This document shows positions 15,415 to 24,500 of a stretch of 40,859 nt of DNA, one piece after another. The stretch lies in assembly GCA_003862195.1 (NCBI GenBank), contig QOUO01000014.1, positions 1-40,859 of the forward strand, given 5' to 3'. The DNA is from Coriobacteriaceae bacterium. GTDB taxonomy: Bacteria > Actinomycetota > Coriobacteriia > Coriobacteriales > Atopobiaceae. The notes below the pieces were generated by a model. It was not told where the DNA came from. It searched no databases and was given only the letters and a program-made list of their open reading frames with translations. Every line of letters starts with the position of its first letter. Positions within the stretch are counted from its first letter, which is position 1. The position numbers were made by a program, and so were the translations under genes.

Positions 15415-16317
15415 CTAGGCCGTGGCTCCCACGAGCGAGCGGAACTGCCCCGGCGTCATGCCCGCGAAGTCGTCGAACTCGTGCACGAGGTGCGACTGGT
15501 CGTTGTAGCCGCAGGCAAGTGCGATGTCCGTCGCGCTCTGCGTGCCGTGCGCGCGAGAGACGAGGCTCAGGGCGTGCTGGAAGCGCACGAAGCGGGCGTA
15601 GAGCTTGGGCGAGAAGCCGTGCACCTCGGCAAAGGCCCTGCGCAGGTAGCGGGGAGAGACGCCAACGGCCTGCGCCACGGCGGACACCGTGGCCCTGCCG
15701 CCGGTGCGCTGGATCTCGCGCCGGGCGGCGCGCTCGAGCGAGCGCGTGCGCTCCGAGCCCGGCATGCGCACGGGCGCCGGCGCGGCCCCGCCAAGCTGCC
15801 AGGAGCGCAGCTCGTCCTCGAGCAGGCTCATGCGCTCCTCCTGGTCCTCCGCCTCGAAGAGCTGCGTCGCGAGCAGGCCTTCGGTAACATCACGGTCGAG
15901 CGCGACGTCCGCGTCCACGAGGTCCTCCGGCGCGAGCCCGCAGGGAAGGAGCGCCTCGCCGGAGCGGAAGCGGCAGCCCACCCAGGAGCGTCCCTCCGAG
16001 AAGGACCATACGCGGGCCGATGACACGGTGCCGCCGATGGTCACGACCACATCCGACGGACCGATGCCAAAGGAGAGGTCGACGCAGCCGTCGGGCACGG
16101 CCCAGGGGCTGACGGCGTCCACCCCGGTCGAGAATGAGTAGACGAGCGAGGCGCAGCCGCCCTTGGGAACGTGCTCCTCGTAGTTGGTGACGCCAAGGGG
16201 CAGGTAGGGCTGGTCGGCCCGCTCTGGGGCCTCGGCCTCGTGGGCGGTCCTTCTCGCCCGTGCGACCCTTGCCTCGAGCGCGCGTGGCCTGCGAACCAGC
16301 GAAGACGTCTCGTTCAT
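15415..16317 (-). CDS. AraC-family transcriptional regulator
   Basis: A 300-residue protein. The C-terminal about 100 residues hold the double helix-turn-helix: TVSAVAQAVGVSPRYLRRAFAEVHGFSPKLYARFVRFQHAL, then SATDIALACGYNDQSHLVHEFDDFAGMTPGQFRSL. The N-terminal half (CASLVYSFSTGVDAVSPWAVPDGCVDLSFGIG) is like the cupin-type DUF6597 sensor domain of some AraC proteins. ATG 16317 is chosen for GGGAGG just upstream; an in-frame start further up lacks one. It lies just downstream of the oxidoreductase operon and upstream of the PII/permease pair, all on one strand, so it is a candidate regulator of either. Confidence 0.87.
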   Translation of the reverse strand: MNETSSLVRRPRALEARVARARRTAHEAEAPERADQPYLPLGVTNYEEHVPKGGCASLVYSFSTGVDAVSPWAVPDGCVDLSFGIGPSDVVVTIGGTVSSARVWSFSEGRSWVGCRFRSGEALLPCGLAPEDLVDADVALDRDVTEGLLATQLFEAEDQEERMSLLEDELRSWQLGGAAPAPVRMPGSERTRSLERAARREIQRTGGRATVSAVAQAVGVSPRYLRRAFAEVHGFSPKLYARFVRFQHALSLVSRAHGTQSATDIALACGYNDQSHLVHEFDDFAGMTPGQFRSLVGATA

Positions 16318-16417
16318 GGGAGCCTCCCGTCGCCGTGTGGGGCCGACGCGCCGCCGGCGCGCCATCCCCTGCGTCATCCTGTCCCACCAACTACGCTAGC
16401 AGCGAAGGTTTTCAGGA

Positions 16418-16430
16418 CGTTGCGGCAACG
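16418..16430. promoter_or_regulatory. Possible AraC-gene operator
   Basis: CGTTGC-G-GCAACG is a perfect 13-bp inverted repeat about 100 bp upstream of the AraC start, in the gap after the oxidoreductase operon. The function is inferred from position only. Confidence 0.3.
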
Positions 16431-16468
16431 GTTACGGGGATGTTGCGCCGCGCGGGTCGGCCGGGCCG

Positions 16469-17596
16469 TCAGAACATGGCGGGGGCGTCCCAGAGCTTGA
16501 GCTCCTGGCCGATGCCGAGCTCCTTCGCGCGGTGGTACACGTCGCCGCCCCAGGCGATGTCCTCGACGGGCATGCCGCCGACGGAGTAGACGATGGTCTG
16601 GTCGTCGCTCACGCGGCCCGGGACCTTGCCGGTGATGACGTCCGTGATGCTGACGATGGAGGAGCGCTCGATCTTGCCCTCGTGCGCGAGGTCCGTGAAC
16701 GCGCAGCCGATGATGCCCATCTTGGGGAAGGTGGGGTAGGGGTACTCCTCCTCCCACGCCTCGTAGAGGCCCATGTTGTCGACCACGAGGCGGCTCTTGA
16801 GCAGGAAGTCCTCGTCGAACAGGGCCGCGGACGGCATGGAGACGAGCGCGCCCGGCTTGATCCAGGAGCCCTTGACCTTGGGGAAGCTCGCGAGGTCGTC
16901 CGAGACCGTGGTGGTGAACGAGACGATGTCCGCGTCGCGCACGGCGTCCTCGATCGTGTCCTTTACCTCGATTTTCTTGATGCTGGGGAGCTCCTTCTTC
17001 ACGAACGCCACGAACGAGTCGAGCGAGCGCTTGCCGCGGCCCTTGATGCGGATGGTGTCGAGCGTGGGGCAGGCCGCCACGAAGGCCGCGGCGGACGTCT
17101 TGCCCATGACGCCGGGGCCGACGATGGCCGCGACCTTGGCGTCCTTGGGCGCGAGGTAGCGCGCGCCGACGCCGGGGATGCCGCCCGTGCGGTACGCGGA
17201 GAGGAGGTTGGCGGACATGAGCGCGAGCGGGGCGCCGGTGTCCTTGTCGTTGAGCATCATGGTGAGGATGGAGCGGGGGAGCCCCTTGGCCTTGTTCTCC
17301 ATGTTGGAGCCGTACCACTTGACGCCGGCCATCTGCCAGCGACCGCCCAGGTAGGCGGGCATGGCCATGAAGCGGCGGTCCTCACCGTTGGCGGGCATGG
17401 TGGGGAACTTGGGGTGGTCCGGGAACATGATCATCGTGCCGTGGGAGTTGTGGTTCTCGCCACCCATGACGTAGTCGCCCTTGGCGAGCGTGACGAGGAG
17501 CTCCTCCATGCAGTCGATGCAGGCGGGCATGTCCTTGACGCCCGCGGCGATCATGTCGGGTTCGCTGAGGTAGAGGAAGTCGATGCTGGAGTCCAT
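16469..17596 (-). CDS. Ornithine cyclodeaminase/mu-crystallin-family protein
   Basis: A 375-residue NAD(P)-binding protein. GENHNSHGTMIMFPDHPKFP and KWYGSN (the substrate Lys region), PLALMSANLLSAYRTGG, and the Rossmann segment KVAAIVGPGVMGKTSAAA (GxGxxG-like, here GPGVMG) mark the family. Members include ornithine cyclodeaminase, ketimine and pyrroline-2-carboxylate reductases, and opine-type dehydrogenases. I recall some coriobacterial relatives being labelled tyramine oxidase subunit B, but cannot verify that here. GAAGGGA supports ATG 17596. It is the last gene of the operon with the FAD/Fe-S subunits, so a role on the same imine or amino-acid intermediate is likely. Confidence 0.82.
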   Translation of the reverse strand: MDSSIDFLYLSEPDMIAAGVKDMPACIDCMEELLVTLAKGDYVMGGENHNSHGTMIMFPDHPKFPTMPANGEDRRFMAMPAYLGGRWQMAGVKWYGSNMENKAKGLPRSILTMMLNDKDTGAPLALMSANLLSAYRTGGIPGVGARYLAPKDAKVAAIVGPGVMGKTSAAAFVAACPTLDTIRIKGRGKRSLDSFVAFVKKELPSIKKIEVKDTIEDAVRDADIVSFTTTVSDDLASFPKVKGSWIKPGALVSMPSAALFDEDFLLKSRLVVDNMGLYEAWEEEYPYPTFPKMGIIGCAFTDLAHEGKIERSSIVSITDVITGKVPGRVSDDQTIVYSVGGMPVEDIAWGGDVYHRAKELGIGQELKLWDAPAMF

Positions 17597-17647
17597 TGGT
17601 GGTCCCTTCAATCGGGTGTGGTTAAGGATTGGAGAAGAGCGTGCCGC

Positions 17648-18814
17648 CTAGGCCCTGGCGTGGAAGCGGTCGTAGCGGAATGCCGAGAGGTCGAGCGTGG
17701 TCTTCTCGCCCCGTGCGACCTCCGCGAGGAGCGTGCCGACGATGGGCGAGATGCCAAAGCCGTGGCCCGTGAACGCGCAGCCCACGACGAGGCCGGGGAC
17801 CTCGTCCACGGGGCCGAGCACGGGCACGCCGTCGATGCAGACGTCCTCGTAGCCGCCCCAGGTGCGCACGATCTTGGCGTTGGCGAGCTTGGGGATGTAG
17901 CGAAGGATGCCGCGGCAGATGGCCGGTGCCGTGATGGAGGAGTTGGCATCGTGCCCGTTGTCCTTGTTGACGTCCTCGAGGCCGGAGTCGCCGCCGAAGA
18001 CGAAGGAGCCGTGCTTGGTCTGGTGGCCGTAGAAGTCCGCGTCGGCGGTGCCGAGCATCTGCGGGAACATCTGGGGCTCCATCTCGGTCACGAGCGCCTC
18101 GATCAGGACGTTGGACATGGGGACGTCGATCCCGACGCTGGCGAGGATCTTGCGGGAGGCGTAGCCGGCGCAGACGATCACGCTGTCGGCCTCGAACGTG
18201 GCCTCGGGGCAGACGACCTTGCGGACCCTGCCGTGGACCTTGCGGAGCTCCGTCACGGGCATGCCGGTGTAGAAGCGCACGCCCAGGCGACGCGCGGCCA
18301 TGTAGTAGGCGTACGTGGCCTTGAGCGGGTTGGCGTGGCCGTCCGTGGGGCACCAGGACGCGCCGATGACCTCGTCCGAGAGGTACGGGTTGATCTGGCG
18401 GACCTCGTCTCCGGTGATCATGCGCATGTCGAGCCCCTGGGCCACGGCCTTGTCGCGCAGGCCCTCGAGGATCTTGATGTGGCGCTCGGTCTTGCCGAGG
18501 CGGAGGTTGCCGCCCTGGCAGTACTCGACGTCCGCGCCGAGCTCATCCGAGAGGTGCGGCCACATGTTCTTGACGGCGTACATCGCGAGCGGGAGCTCGC
18601 GCGGGTCGCGGCCGGACTGGCGGACGCCGCCGCCGTTCCTGGTGGAGCCGCCGTTGCCGATGACGTCGCATGCGTCGAGCACGATGACGGACGTGCCCTT
18701 CTTGGCGAGGTAGTAGGCCGTCGCGCACCCGATGATGCCGGCGCCGACGACGATCGCGTCTGCGGTGCGGCTGGGGACGTCTGCCGTGGTTCCCTTGGTC
18801 ACGTTACTCTCCAT
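17648..18814 (-). CDS. DadA/HcnC-like FAD-dependent oxidoreductase subunit
   Basis: A 388-residue protein. The FAD dinucleotide motif is AIVVGAGIIGCATAYYLAKKG near the N-terminus, followed by NGGSTRNGGGVRQSGRD (FAD covering loop). DSVIVCAGYASRKI is the second FAD strand, and the C-terminal GYEDVCIDGVPVLGPVDEVPGLVVGCAFTGHGFGISP is the DAO-family GHG block. It resembles the beta subunit of HcnC, opine oxidase and D-hydroxyproline dehydrogenase complexes. AAGGAAGG supports ATG 18814, which overlaps the end of the BFD-like gene by 11 nt. The substrate is unknown; amino-acid, imino-acid or amine oxidation is inferred. Confidence 0.87.
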   Translation of the reverse strand: MESNVTKGTTADVPSRTADAIVVGAGIIGCATAYYLAKKGTSVIVLDACDVIGNGGSTRNGGGVRQSGRDPRELPLAMYAVKNMWPHLSDELGADVEYCQGGNLRLGKTERHIKILEGLRDKAVAQGLDMRMITGDEVRQINPYLSDEVIGASWCPTDGHANPLKATYAYYMAARRLGVRFYTGMPVTELRKVHGRVRKVVCPEATFEADSVIVCAGYASRKILASVGIDVPMSNVLIEALVTEMEPQMFPQMLGTADADFYGHQTKHGSFVFGGDSGLEDVNKDNGHDANSSITAPAICRGILRYIPKLANAKIVRTWGGYEDVCIDGVPVLGPVDEVPGLVVGCAFTGHGFGISPIVGTLLAEVARGEKTTLDLSAFRYDRFHARA

Positions 18815-19136
18815 CCCTTCCACCTTCCTTCGCGAACACGCTCATCTCGATGGGACGCATGGGGGCGCGCGAGCTTGCGGGCTCGAGCTCGTCCGGGGAC
18901 ACGCCCAGCTCCCGTGCCATGATGCCCTTCACGAGGCGGGCGCAGGTCTGGCCCTGGCAGAGGCCCATGCCGCAGCGCAGGTAGCGCCTGACCTCCGCGA
19001 CGGTGAACAGCCCGTCGTGCACGGCCTGCCTGATCTGGCCCTGCGTGACCTCCTCGCAGCGGCAGACGACCATGTCGTCGCCGGGCTTGGGCTCGAAGGG
19101 GCCGAGGTCCCTCGTGCGGTCGTTGATATCCTTCAT
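18804..19136 (-). CDS. BFD-like [2Fe-2S] protein
   Basis: A 110-residue protein with VVCRCEEVTQGQIRQAV and, about 30 residues on, LRCGMGLCQGQTCARLV. The four cysteines (CxC...CGMGxCQGxTC) match the bacterioferritin-associated-ferredoxin fold found as a domain or small subunit of HcnB and opine dehydrogenases. It likely carries electrons between the two flavoprotein subunits encoded on either side. Here it is a separate gene, 13 bp after the FAD/4Fe-4S subunit and overlapping the DadA-like gene. Confidence 0.85.
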   Translation of the reverse strand: MKDINDRTRDLGPFEPKPGDDMVVCRCEEVTQGQIRQAVHDGLFTVAEVRRYLRCGMGLCQGQTCARLVKGIMARELGVSPDELEPASSRAPMRPIEMSVFAKEGGRDGE

Positions 19137-19149
19137 CTGGATTGCCCCC

Positions 19150-20745
19150 TCAGTCGGTTTCTGTGGCGGGCGCCGCCTTGAAGAAGCGGGCCCTCATCGA
19201 CATGTCCTCGGGCACCTTGACCGTGACGATCGCCGTGTGGTCGAAGGCCTTGGTGCGCTTGACGCCCACGACCTCCGCCTCGCACACGGGCTTGCCGTCG
19301 CGGCCGAGCGCCTGCCCGCGGTCGCCCTTCTGGGGCAGCGGGAGGAACTCGTAGGGGAGCGTGACCTCGGCAAAGCCGGGCTCGCTCTTCTCGTCCACGA
19401 GGAAGATCGCCTGGCCCGGGCACGACGCCACGCAGAGCCCGCAGCCGATGCAGTTGGCGTCCGGCTCGAGCTGCGGCAGCGCCGTGATGTGCGAGCCGAC
19501 CTTGATGCAGTGCTTGGGGCAGACGTCCTGGCAGGGGTTGCACGGGATGTTCTGGGTGCACTCGATGACGGGATGGATGCCCACGCGGTGCGTGACGCCG
19601 GGGAAGCGCTCGATCTCGCTATCGGCTACGTAGCCGCGCTCGAGCAGCGTCTGGGAGACGGGAATGCCCTCCTCGGTCTTCTCGACCTTCTTGCCGCGGT
19701 TCTTGGGCGCGAACATGCCCTGGCGCAGGCCGTCGAGCGCGCGCTCGTTGGCGTCCACGCCGGCGCGCTCCTCGTCGTCCGTGGCAAAGCCCAGGTAGGA
19801 GGCCGCGGCGAGGCCGGCGATCCTGCCCTCGATCATCGCGGAGGATGCCTCCTCGATGCCGGAGACGTCGCCCGCCGCGAAGATGCCGGGGATGCTCGTC
19901 TGGCCGAGGTCGTCCACCACGGGGACCTGGCCGCCCTTCCTGCGGTCGTCCACGACCTTGCAGCCGTCCATCTTGAAGAGCTGCGACATGGGGGAGAGGC
20001 CCACGGCGACGCAGATCGTGTCCACGTCGAAGTGCTTTTCCGTACCAGGGACAAACTGGAAGTGGCTGTCCACCTGCGCGATCGTGACGCCCGTGACGTG
20101 GTCCGTTCCCTCGGCCCTCTTGATGGTGTGGCTGAGGTAGAACGGGACGCCGGTGCGCGCGACCTTTGCGGCGTGCACGCCGTAGCCGCCCACGTGCGGC
20201 GCCGCGTCCACCAGGGCCACCACGTCGCACCCGGCCTGCTTGAGCTGGTAGCTCACGACGAGGCCAACGTTTCCGGTGCCAAGCATGAGCACACGGTTGC
20301 CGGGGCGCACGCCGTGCAGGTTCATCATGGTCTGGGCCGCGCCCGCGCCGATGACGCCGGGAAGCGTCCAGCCCTCGAAGGTGACCATGTTCTCCGCGGC
20401 GCCCGTCGCCACGACGATGGCGTCGCCCTTGTAGTGGTTGACCTGCTCGCCCTGCTTGACGACGACCTCCTTGTCCTGGTAGAGGCCGATGACGGTGGAG
20501 TCGAGCTCGACCGTGACGCCGAGCTTGGCGGCCTCGTCCAGCAGCTCCTGGCCGATCACGAAGCCGCGGATCTTGGCGCGGTGCTCCTTTGAGCCAAAGA
20601 ACTTGTGGATCTGCTTGAAGAGCTGGCCGCCGGGGCGCGCGTTCTCGTCGAACACGACGACGTGCACGCCGTGCTTGGCCGCCTCGATGGCGGCGGACAT
20701 GCCGGCCGGGCCGGCCCCGACCACGATCAGGTCATAGCGCTTCAT
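19150..20745 (-). CDS. HcnB-like FAD/NAD-type oxidoreductase with ferredoxin domain
   Basis: A 531-residue protein. The N-terminal FAD site is LIVVGAGPAGMSAAIEA, then DENARPGGQLFKQIHKFFGS. A second dinucleotide site is NRVLMLGTGNVGLVVSYQL, and the ATGAAENMVTFEGWTLPGV and IFAAGDVSG blocks fit the pyridine-nucleotide-disulfide fold of HcnB alpha subunits. From about residue 425 there is a cysteine-rich insert, CNPCQDVCPKHC and CIGCGLCVASCP, able to hold [4Fe-4S] clusters, and then a beta-rich tail. HcnB proteins usually carry a BFD domain instead; here the BFD is a separate gene. The ATG overlaps the upstream gene's stop by 4 nt. Confidence 0.87.
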   Translation of the reverse strand: MKRYDLIVVGAGPAGMSAAIEAAKHGVHVVVFDENARPGGQLFKQIHKFFGSKEHRAKIRGFVIGQELLDEAAKLGVTVELDSTVIGLYQDKEVVVKQGEQVNHYKGDAIVVATGAAENMVTFEGWTLPGVIGAGAAQTMMNLHGVRPGNRVLMLGTGNVGLVVSYQLKQAGCDVVALVDAAPHVGGYGVHAAKVARTGVPFYLSHTIKRAEGTDHVTGVTIAQVDSHFQFVPGTEKHFDVDTICVAVGLSPMSQLFKMDGCKVVDDRRKGGQVPVVDDLGQTSIPGIFAAGDVSGIEEASSAMIEGRIAGLAAASYLGFATDDEERAGVDANERALDGLRQGMFAPKNRGKKVEKTEEGIPVSQTLLERGYVADSEIERFPGVTHRVGIHPVIECTQNIPCNPCQDVCPKHCIKVGSHITALPQLEPDANCIGCGLCVASCPGQAIFLVDEKSEPGFAEVTLPYEFLPLPQKGDRGQALGRDGKPVCEAEVVGVKRTKAFDHTAIVTVKVPEDMSMRARFFKAAPATETD

Positions 20746-21107
20746 GCGGCACCACCGTCCTTCGCGGATGCCTCGTCCTTCTCGCCCGCGTCAAACGGCA
20801 CGGCCGTGGCGCCGTACTGGGTGCGGACCTCCATACCCTCCGCGAGCGGCGTCATGCACGTGCGAACGTTGGGGACGCCGTCCACCACCATCACGCAGTC
20901 CGTGCAGCGGCCGATGGCGCAAAAGATGCCGCGCGGCTCGTGGCGCTTGGCGGTGTAGCGGTGCACCATCACGCCCGCGGCCTTGAGCGCCATCGCGACC
21001 GGCTCGCCCTCGTATCCCTGGAGCGTCTTTCCGTCGTAGGTGAAGCTGACCAGCCTTCCCTTCTGGGGCACGCCCAGAATCGGATGCTCTGCAATGCGCG
21101 TTCCCAT
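20742..21107 (-). CDS. HcnA-like [2Fe-2S] subunit
   Basis: A 121-residue protein with the plant-type 2Fe-2S layout seen in HcnA and sarcosine-oxidase alpha N-termini: FTYDGKTLQGYEGEPVAMALKAAGV, then IFCAIGRCTDCVMVVDGVPNVRTCMTPL with four Cys. It is first in the operon, with AGAGGAGGGG before the ATG. The C-terminal tail, DAGEKDEASAKDGGAA, is low-complexity and contains the repeated GEKD word; it lies outside the conserved fold. Confidence 0.87.
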   Translation of the reverse strand: MGTRIAEHPILGVPQKGRLVSFTYDGKTLQGYEGEPVAMALKAAGVMVHRYTAKRHEPRGIFCAIGRCTDCVMVVDGVPNVRTCMTPLAEGMEVRTQYGATAVPFDAGEKDEASAKDGGAA

Positions 21108-21124
21108 GTCCCCTCCTCTGCCGA

Positions 21125-21197
21125 GCGCCGGTGCCGACCGGCGCGTTGTGTGCGGCTAGGGCCCTGCGGGAGGGGCTGCGTCCGATGCCTCCCGCAG
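21125..21197 (-). promoter_or_regulatory. Two-hairpin leader of the oxidoreductase operon
   Basis: GCGCCGGT/ACCGGCGC with a 4-nt loop (21125-21144) and CTGCGGGAGG/CCTCCCGCAG with a 14-nt loop (21164-21197) are both perfect. They lie 18-90 bp upstream of the first gene, where the mRNA leader should be. There is no T-run, and I recognise no riboswitch class. Confidence 0.45.
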
Positions 21198-21388
21198 TGC
21201 CTGAGTTTGTAATAGGCCAGCTCAGAGGGCGGGTATTGTAAGAAACGGCCCTCACGACCAGTCGAAACGCCTGGTTTTCAGGCTCGAAACTTTTGAAACG
21301 GGCGAGAAACGCGCGCGGCCAGGGTTGGGACTCGTGCGGGGGTGCGTGAGGGACGGAAGGCAATTGAGAGCGATACAGAAAAATAGTT

Positions 21389-21422
21389 GCATCCTGAAAT
21401 GTTGTGCAACATTTCTGGATGC
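21389..21422. repeat. 34-bp near-perfect inverted repeat upstream of the coiled-coil surface gene
   Basis: GCATCCTGAAATGTTG and CAACATTTCTGGATGC flank TG with a single mismatch. It lies about 150 bp before the start of the surface protein, in the 465-bp gap (21108-21572), which otherwise holds the operon leader on the other strand and no gene. No T-run follows, so an operator or phase/regulatory element is more likely than a terminator. Confidence 0.6.
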
Positions 21423-21572
21423 GTGCTGAACGACCATGGAGCACGAGAGGGCGACTGCTCCGCCGGCTTTGTAGCTGCGGGGGATGGCGTCGCCGCCGTT
21501 GGCATGGGGATGCCGCTGGCTGCGCAGATCTTCTCGCCCTCGTAGACATGGGTTGGAAGGAGTGCGGCAGTT

Positions 21573-24500
21573 ATGAAGAAGAATGGGCAGGAATCCGTTT
21601 CCCCCAAGCACATGAAGTCCGCGAAGGGCATCGCCGCGGCCGCGGCGTTTGCGACGACGGGCGCGCTGATTGTGGGTGCGACGCCGGCGCTGGCTGACGA
21701 GGCTTCCGCAACGACGACCACGGGCGACACCGCGAAGGCGACCACCACGCAGACCGCTCCGACGAACTCCGAGGTTGCGAAGGACGCGCTGGACAAGGCA
21801 ACGGCGGCGCACAACCAGGCCGCGAGCGACGCAGCCAACGCAAAGCAGACGCTTTCCGACGCCCAGGCGCAGAAGGCCAAGGACGAGGCGACCGTTCGCG
21901 ACGGTGTGAAGGACGTCCAGCAGAAGTCCGCGGACGAAGCTGCGAAGGCGCAGGATGCCGCGAACAAGGCTGCTGACGCAGCGGAGGAGGCAAGCGACAA
22001 GGCAACGTCGACCAAGACTCAGCTGGACGAAGCACAGAAGCAGGCCGCCGACGCCCAGAAGGCTGCCGACGCTGCTAAGGACGTGGACCAGGCAACACTG
22101 GATGCCGACAAGGCTGCGGTTAACAAGTCTGCTGCCGCGCAGAAGGACGCGCAGGATAAGGCCAACGCCGCACAGAAGGCTTCGGACGACGCGAACAAGG
22201 CCGTGAAGGACGCCCAGAAGGCTGCAACCGATGCCACTGCAGCAAAGGACACTGCAAAGCAGAACCTTGATGACGCCAAGAAGAACGCCGACTCCGCCGA
22301 GCAGGCGCAGAAGAATGCCCAGAAGGCCCTGAGCGACGCCACCTCCGGCAGCGCCGACCAGGCCAAGAAGGACGCCGACGCCGCTCAGGCTCAGGCCAAT
22401 GCCGACCAACAGCAGGCCGACTCAGACGCCGACAAAGCCACCCAGAAGTCCGCAGACCTCGATAGTGCCAAGAAGGTCTACTCTGATGCCCAGGCTAAGG
22501 CCTCTGACGCTAACTCGACGCTGGAAAAGGCCCAGGACGCCCTATCCGACGCCCAGTCGAAGCTGGAAAAAGCCAAAGCAAACAAGAACACGACTGCTGC
22601 TGAGCTTAAGGATGCCCAGAAGGCTTATGACGATGCCAAGGCAGCTTATGACGCGCTGCCGGAACCGATTCCTCCAAAGACGGCAAAGGACACGCTTGAC
22701 GCACTGACGTCAAAGGACATTGCCGGCGTTTCCGGGAATGAAAACATGTATGCCAATGATTATGCCGATATCAACAAGGGCAATTATGGCACAGATGTGA
22801 AGGTCGATGGCTCGAACGCGAACTATGACTCGCTCATGAAGGCTTGCGACGTCATGGACGAGATTAACAAGGTCCGCGAGAGCTATGGGCTGCAGGACTT
22901 GAAGGTCGATCCGTATACGTTCATCGAGCAGACGCTTGAGTGCGACATCAATGACAGCGGAACCTATGCCAATCACTCCCCATATTCGTATGGGACGCGA
23001 AATCTCGCTTGGGGATATACGGACCCGGTTGCCGCTTGGATGAGCGAGAAGTCCGAGTATGACGCCTTCATCAAGGCCCACCCAGATGCCGTCGTCCAGG
23101 GAGTCGAGCACGCGAAGAGCGGCCTCAGCGTCTATGAGTTTTATCTGAAGTATCCTGACGAGTATCACAAGGTCGGTCACTTCCTGAATATCCTCGATAA
23201 CAATAACATTCAAGGCGCTGGATTTAACTCGTCCAACAATACGGCAGCGTGGGGCGCTGATTGTGTCAACCTAGACGCTGGCTCATACAAGTACTACACC
23301 GTCGAGGAGTTCCGCAACCTCATCAAGTCGATGATGAACGGCAGCGGCTCTGCGGAGAAGCAGGCGGCAAAGGAGAAGATGGACGCCGCAAAAGCGAGCG
23401 TTGGTAAAGCACAGGCTGCTTTCAAAGATGCTGAGTCTGCAGTAGCGAGTGCCCAGGCTGCAGTCGACCAGGCGCAGAAGGCCGTCAACACCGCCGCCGC
23501 TCAGAAGTCCGCAGCCGACGCCATCGCCCAGCAGGCAAAGGCCGCCCGCGACAAGGCTCAGTCCGCATACGACCAGGCGAAGGCCGCTGCTGACGCCTCC
23601 AGCCAGAAGGCTGCTAAGTCTGCCCAGGCCGCCAAGGACGCGCAGGCCCACTACGAGACCGTGAGCAAGGGCGCCCAGGCCGCCAAGGACGCGCTGGACA
23701 AGGCAAACGACGAGCTGGCAAAGGCCCAGCAGAAGCTCGCCGGCGCCCAGAAGGCCTATAATGATGCGACTCAGGCGAGCGACAAGGCTGACGCGGCGCT
23801 TGCCAAGGCAAAGCAGGATGCCGCGCAGAAGAGCGCGGCCCTGACGGATGCACAGCAGAAGCTGGCTGACGCCAAGGTTCAGGCCGACTCTGATGAAAAG
23901 GAACTCGCTGCCGATACTGCTGCCAGCCAGAAAAAGGCTGACCTGCAGAAGACTGCCCAGGACGCCAAGGACAAGGTGGAGCAACTGAAGGAGGAGCTGG
24001 CGGACGCCCAGGCGGATGCGAAGGCCAAGGCCGACGCGGTCGATCCCGCAAATGCCGAGGCCGCTCGCCTCGCCGCAGTGGCAAAGAAGCTTGCGGAGCT
24101 TGATGCGGACAAGATTCTGGCAGATCCGGCCGTTATGGATCCCTACATCGCGGATACCGAGCTTTCTGACTGGAAGGCTGAACTGCAGAGGATCCAGGAT
24201 GCGGCAGTCGCCTACAACACCAAGGATTCCGATGCGATAGATCAGGCTCAGCAGGCGTACGATGCCGCTGCTGCAAACGAGCAGAAGACCGCTGCCGACC
24301 TGAAGAAGGCAAAGGCGGACTACGACCGCACGAAGGCTCTGGAGGATGCCATCAAGAAGGCGGTTGCCGAGGCGCAGGCCAAGACTGGCAAGGCTGCTGC
24401 TACCGTTCATACTGGCGTGTACGTTCCGAAGCACATGGCGAGTACGAACGGCAAGGGGCTTATTGCCGCGACGACTAAGGCATCTGCAACCGAGGCCGTG

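Noticed and set aside
16532..18922. A 796-codon plus-strand frame opposite the OCD and DadA-like genes
   Set aside because: It is antisense to two recognisable enzymes, and its Val/Asp/His/Gly-rich product looks like a reverse-complement artefact.
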